Of a stretch of 64,000 nt of DNA, positions 61,301-64,000 are shown one piece after another; the first letter of the stretch is position 1, and the number at the start of each line of letters is the position of its first letter. Made by a program: the position numbers and the translations under genes. The DNA is from Desulfobacteraceae bacterium RAAP-1 (lineage in GTDB: Bacteria; Desulfobacterota; Desulfobacteria; Desulfobacterales; Desulfatirhabdiaceae). Location: the NCBI GenBank assembly GCA_001443525.1, contig LKPX01000002.1, positions 1 to 64,000 on the forward strand, in the 5' to 3' direction. The notes under the pieces are model-generated. The model saw only the letters and a program-made list of their open reading frames with translations, made no database searches and was not told the origin of the DNA.

Positions 61301-61884
61301 GTCAGGCGCAGCAGATTCTGCTCCGTGCCTTCGAGCTTTCGGAGGGCCTCGATCTTACTGGCCTTATAGCGGGTGATACCGGCGGCTTCCTCGATATACC
61401 AGCGTCGTTCTTCGGGCCCGGCTTCAGTGATGGCGCCGATATTTCCCTGCTGGATCAGAGCATAGGATTTGGCGCCCATACCGCTTCCCATGAAAACCTG
61501 ATGAATGTCCTTGAGACGGCACGGCTGCCGGTTGATGAGGTAGGCGCTTTCTCCGGAACGGTACAGACGCCGGGTCAGCATGATTTCAGAAAATTCCCGG
61601 AGGGGCTCTGGTGCGGAGTCATTGTCGTTGATCAGGGTCAGGGAGACTTCCGCCATGTTCAGGGACGATTTTCCGGAGCTGCCGGCAAAAATGACGTCTT
61701 CCATCGACTTGCCCCGCAGTTGCCGGACGCTTTGTTCGCCCATCACCCATCGGAGCGCATCCATGACATTGCTTTTTCCGCAGCCGTTCGGGCCGACAAT
61801 GGCCAGTATGCCGGGGGGAAAGTGAATGGCCGTTTTCTCGTGAAACGATTTGAATCCGGAAATTTCCAGTTTTTTAAGCTTCAT
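58306..61884 (-). CDS. smc: Chromosome segregation protein SMC
   Basis: From the ATG at 61884 the protein has 1192 residues. It begins MKLKKLEISGFKSF with Walker A GPNGCGKSN (31-39). Two long coiled-coil arms follow, with a hinge around residues 510-670 (GVSGLVAEILDPEPSYETALE ... GYDAVAAML). The C-terminal half has the signature LLSGGEKTLSGIA and Walker B CLMDEIDAPLDESN. It forms the ATPase of the condensin that organises and segregates the chromosome. The frame extends upstream to 61926, but the conserved start and the ATGA overlap with the glycosyltransferase stop favour 61884. Confidence 0.97.
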   Translation of the reverse strand: MKLKKLEISGFKSFHEKTAIHFPPGILAIVGPNGCGKSNVMDALRWVMGEQSVRQLRGKSMEDVIFAGSSGKSSLNMAEVSLTLINDNDSAPEPLREFSEIMLTRRLYRSGESAYLINRQPCRLKDIHQVFMGSGMGAKSYALIQQGNIGAITEAGPEERRWYIEEAAGITRYKASKIEALRKLEGTEQNLLRLTDIITEIQHQMVSLERQAQKAEVYREYQKKIQQLDILLNLSRYQELQTEIQQKKAFLEGLNDQDAGHQSRSAQLEAVVASIRLTHLQLNQKITDSQNRKQECHRQADRLENDVAHLKTDISRLTEECTVLDGARSDLESQTAKIADEISGIEVQQQLLQEDIQKASEALKAVAAGSRETQSRLKDTEKNRDTLNARLMDLSGQEARYQHVCEHASSSRDALRRRLKRVDEDVYTATREVSENEKAEAESRNELTNLQEDMARLSSDIQTQKQALDAAAGALGQQVRQTQTLNMEKAGTASRLNALKKMADNFEGYHSGVRTVMQQVRKPESDPELSGVSGLVAEILDPEPSYETALESVLGESLQYLLVDTPETGLRVISWLRSRQAGRCGCIPLSVVQNRAAACAAADAEPGGLLHHVRVTPGYDAVAAMLLKDIGVTDTLENVLRIQAKFHTGHPVVTLDGQMVSDKGILIGGSPQNSSGILSRKKELADTEAALDRIIEQIESARKTQTDMEVRVREMETRLQKMLAQQHELVQEELQMEKQLFKAAEKLKQAQKRLELAELEQEQLSGEEADMDDAIVRDNAALVRIREDMTSVRAAITGLSTTMEQLSREMAHVRQEEMDLQLRMTTGKAQSDNNASALKRLREFRQDGLRRISDIDDDVAAKRRKIAEFTRKAETGVRQLDELRRRIDALIQELDTEQTAYAETDRQLKEAEDNIGDIHRQRDAVLQQIRRLEPELSQLLLKKEQIGEHLTGICHKSIPEIQQEADASADENNGMSAVEMETELARYRMKIARLGDVNLESTAEYEALKSRHDFLETQRQDMVKAEDDLHKLIRKINRITQERFMETFQAINEKIQDVFSRLFEGGSARLILTEPEKPLETGVEFMIQPPGKKLTRISLLSGGEKTLSGIAFIFSIFLIKPAAFCLMDEIDAPLDESNVFRFNRLLKLIGENSQIVMITHNKHSMEFADTLLGITMEQKGVSKVVSVNMAAL

Positions 61885-62966
61885 ACAAGGGTACGATGCG
61901 CATGTTCCGGCAAAAGCGCCGCACACTTCGTCAGCACGTCGCCCATAACGGCCATGCGCCTTTCGTTCAGCGTCATGGAGGATATTCTGGCCTGTCTGCC
62001 GATCTCTTCAGCGGTTTCCGGATGCTCCCACAAATACAGGATTTGCGTTTTCAGATTCCGGATGTCACCCGCGGAATAAAATATGGCCGTCCGCCGGTGA
62101 ACCGCATATTCCCGGGTAGCCATATTTTCGGTGACGACAAGTGGTTTTGCGATCGCCATCGTTTCCAGCATGCTGATCTGGCCGGCGGATATCCGGTAGT
62201 CTTTGAGCGGCAGCACAACCATGCGGCTGGATGAAATCCAGCGACGCATTTCCGTGTTGGAAGCATAGTCCCGGATCAGATGAACATGCTCCGGAACGGA
62301 AACTCGCGGACAGTATCCGCGGGATAAAATATACGTCTGAATCCCCAGCGGCGTAACGGCCTGAACCAGCGTATCAAAATCCCGGTCGCTTTTACCGAAA
62401 GCAAAAATATAATCCGCTCCGGGATGCGCCGGTTCCGTAAAGCTGGCAGGGGATTCCGCCAGCGGCAAAAACCGGATCCGGCTGGGGGAAATGTTGAACA
62501 TGCGGCTGTAAATAACTTCTTCCTCGGTGGATGTGGTGAAAAAATAGTCGATGCCGGGAATCGCCAGTTGCAGCAGATATACCTGAAGCCGGTAAAGCCA
62601 GCGGGTCTGCGTCAGGTCGATATGGAAATCCTGAATGATATGAATCGGCGGTTTTTCGATGCGGAAGAACCTCTTCAGAAGGCCGTAACAGACCCCCAGC
62701 CGCATTTGCCAGGAAATGACGACATCAAAGCGCTTTCTTCGAAAAATCGCCATGACAGGCACATAAAATTCGGACAGATAACAGGACAGCGCAATAAGTT
62801 TGCCGGAAATCATCCGTTTGGGCAAAACCGGCTGCTGCACCGCAACATCCTGCACCCGTTGTCTGAGGGAATACAGAAGACGCCATTTTCCGTCTTCCCT
62901 CCAGTTGACCAGCATCAGGAGTTTCAACCGTGAATGGCCCCTGCCCGGCCGCTGTTCATCTGCCAT
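61881..62966 (-). CDS. Glycosyltransferase (GT4-like, GT-B fold)
   Basis: The 361-residue protein has a GT-B layout: an N-terminal acceptor-side domain and a C-terminal domain with VVLPLKDYRISAGQISMLETMAIAKPLVVT, the usual E-x7-E-like nucleotide-sugar site. The acceptor is unknown. An ATG at 62966 with GGAG seven bases upstream is preferred over an in-frame TTG at 62978; it overlaps the end of the OmpA-family gene by 11 bases. It in turn overlaps smc by four bases. Confidence 0.8.
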   Translation of the reverse strand: MADEQRPGRGHSRLKLLMLVNWREDGKWRLLYSLRQRVQDVAVQQPVLPKRMISGKLIALSCYLSEFYVPVMAIFRRKRFDVVISWQMRLGVCYGLLKRFFRIEKPPIHIIQDFHIDLTQTRWLYRLQVYLLQLAIPGIDYFFTTSTEEEVIYSRMFNISPSRIRFLPLAESPASFTEPAHPGADYIFAFGKSDRDFDTLVQAVTPLGIQTYILSRGYCPRVSVPEHVHLIRDYASNTEMRRWISSSRMVVLPLKDYRISAGQISMLETMAIAKPLVVTENMATREYAVHRRTAIFYSAGDIRNLKTQILYLWEHPETAEEIGRQARISSMTLNERRMAVMGDVLTKCAALLPEHAHRTLV

Positions 62967-63972
62967 CGACAACTCCAAGCTCCGCTCTTCGGTTCATAGC
63001 ACGGCCCTCCGGGGTTTTATTGTCAGCGATAGGCATGCGCTTGCCGTATCCCTTGACCTGAATTCTGGCGGATGCAATGCCTTTTTCGATCAGATAGCGC
63101 CGCACCGCATCGGCCCGTCGTTCCGAAAGCTTCTGGTTGTATTCATCCGAACCGAAAGCGTCCGTATGACCACTGACCATCAGCGGCATCCCCGGATGCG
63201 CTCTCAGATACGCCATATGCTGATCCAGCACCGGAACGTATATTTTCTTGATATTGTACTTATCGAAATCGAAATGCACGATCGCCAGCCGGATAGGCCC
63301 GGTGATGGCGGCGCTGGTATCCGGCCCCGTCAGCGATGTTTGCTGAATCCGGTTGTTTTCGTTTTTAGACCGGTACAGTACCGTGCTGTAGAGCTTCTGA
63401 TCAGGGTCCAGCCAGAACGCAATGCCTTCATCGTCCAGCACGTATTTATATTTCAATATCCTGCCGGCGCTGTAAAACTCATACAGTTTTTTATTGCCCC
63501 GATATTGTAAAGGGAATTCTTCTTTCGTCCGGCCGGTCGGATCCACGCCATTTTCGGTTTCCGTGGCAGCCTTATTCTGAATCAGGGGCGAGGGCTGATA
63601 ATTCAGTTTTTCGACAGACGCGTGAGTCCCGAATTCCCTTTCAATGTCTGAAAGATAAATACCAACCGCCTTTGATGTTTTTCCGACGGTTCCCTGAAAG
63701 TCTCTTGAAAGATAGATTTGTTCCACCCGGCCTTCCTGGTTTAAAAATATGCTCAGCCCCAGATATTCATACTGGAGACACATTCCGTCGCTTTTGATGA
63801 CATCCGGAGCGCCCAGTGTTTCGATGACATCTTTATGGGGCATATTCAGGCTGACAAGATGGAGCGTATCCTCAAACTGGACGCTCATGGTCGTAATGGA
63901 ATATCCAGGCACAGGGAATCCCCAGATGCATGCAGCGCACAGAATAACGGTCAGAATGCGAGATGTTTTCAT
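62956..63972 (-). CDS. OmpA-family peptidoglycan-binding protein
   Basis: The 338-residue protein has a signal peptide (about 1-25, PGYSI) and an N-terminal domain of ~200 residues with a short PDZ/SmpA-like segment (MPHKDVIETLGAPDVIKSDG). The C-terminal OmpA domain (about 225-338) includes IVHFDFDKYNIKK, MVSGHTDAFGSDEYNQKLSERRADAVRRYL and NRRAEL. OmpA domains anchor the outer membrane to peptidoglycan. AAGGAG precedes the ATG. It heads a three-gene overlapping unit with the glycosyltransferase and smc. Confidence 0.9.
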   Translation of the reverse strand: MKTSRILTVILCAACIWGFPVPGYSITTMSVQFEDTLHLVSLNMPHKDVIETLGAPDVIKSDGMCLQYEYLGLSIFLNQEGRVEQIYLSRDFQGTVGKTSKAVGIYLSDIEREFGTHASVEKLNYQPSPLIQNKAATETENGVDPTGRTKEEFPLQYRGNKKLYEFYSAGRILKYKYVLDDEGIAFWLDPDQKLYSTVLYRSKNENNRIQQTSLTGPDTSAAITGPIRLAIVHFDFDKYNIKKIYVPVLDQHMAYLRAHPGMPLMVSGHTDAFGSDEYNQKLSERRADAVRRYLIEKGIASARIQVKGYGKRMPIADNKTPEGRAMNRRAELGVVDGR

Positions 63973-64000
63973 AGGATAAACTCCTTTGAGATGGTTTTTT

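Overview
The window looks like chromosomal DNA of a strictly anaerobic, Gram-negative member of the Desulfobacterota (Desulfobacteria-like, probably a sulfate reducer that uses the acetyl-CoA pathway). The reasons are the complete set of structural genes for CO dehydrogenase/acetyl-CoA synthase and its corrinoid protein, outer-membrane proteins and lipoproteins, many sigma-54-type regulators, a ferredoxin:thioredoxin reductase-like protein, DUF3786 and DUF748 proteins, and carboxynorspermidine dehydrogenase. No sulfate-reduction gene lies in the window, so the taxonomic call is an inference. No phage, insertion sequence or CRISPR array was seen.

Layout, left to right. (1) 1-1015: end of a four-helix-bundle sensor-like gene, then a glutaredoxin and an FTR-like protein. 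(2) 1093-7322 (minus): one tightly overlapping unit of membrane sensor kinase, sigma-54 response regulator, zinc-finger thioredoxin and a ZnuABC-type metal importer. (3) 7385-10435: threonylcarbamoyl-AMP synthase, a secreted C10 cysteine protease, and tRNA-Lys/tRNA-Glu. (4) 10976-23211: two convergent RND efflux systems, only one with its own outer-membrane factor, plus a CusRS-like two-component system. (5) 23424-26801: a porin, a GtrA-like protein and an ECF-type S component. (6) 26829-37435 (minus): a long housekeeping run (cvpA, mazG, hisH, hisF, pgpA, lepB, pyrB, pyrC, NtrC-type regulator), preceded by a CheY/CheC/diguanylate cyclase trio and a YdcF-like protein. (7) 37769-46368: DUF748/AsmA-like giant protein, hotdog thioesterase, acyl-CoA ligase-like protein, small zinc-ribbon and lipoprotein genes, carboxynorspermidine dehydrogenase and DUF3786. 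(8) 46480-54968 (minus): acsD, acsA/cooS, acsB, acsC, acsE. (9) 55448-57025: a cobalamin riboswitch with an intrinsic terminator controlling a single ThiC-family gene. (10) 57112-63972: aminotransferase, SMC, glycosyltransferase and an OmpA-family protein.

The most interesting part is the acs cluster together with the divergent riboswitch gene. The acs genes encode a corrinoid-dependent pathway. The neighbouring ThiC-family protein is under a B12 riboswitch rather than a TPP riboswitch and departs from ThiC at two conserved loops. The simplest reading is that it is a BzaF-type 5-hydroxybenzimidazole synthase, making the lower ligand of the corrinoid that the acs proteins need. Other notable items are a 170-residue TolA-like tail on AcsD, the sensor/thioredoxin/zinc-import operon, an FTR-like protein without the catalytic histidine, and a dispersed palindromic (MITE/REP-like) repeat family with at least five long copies and several solo ends.
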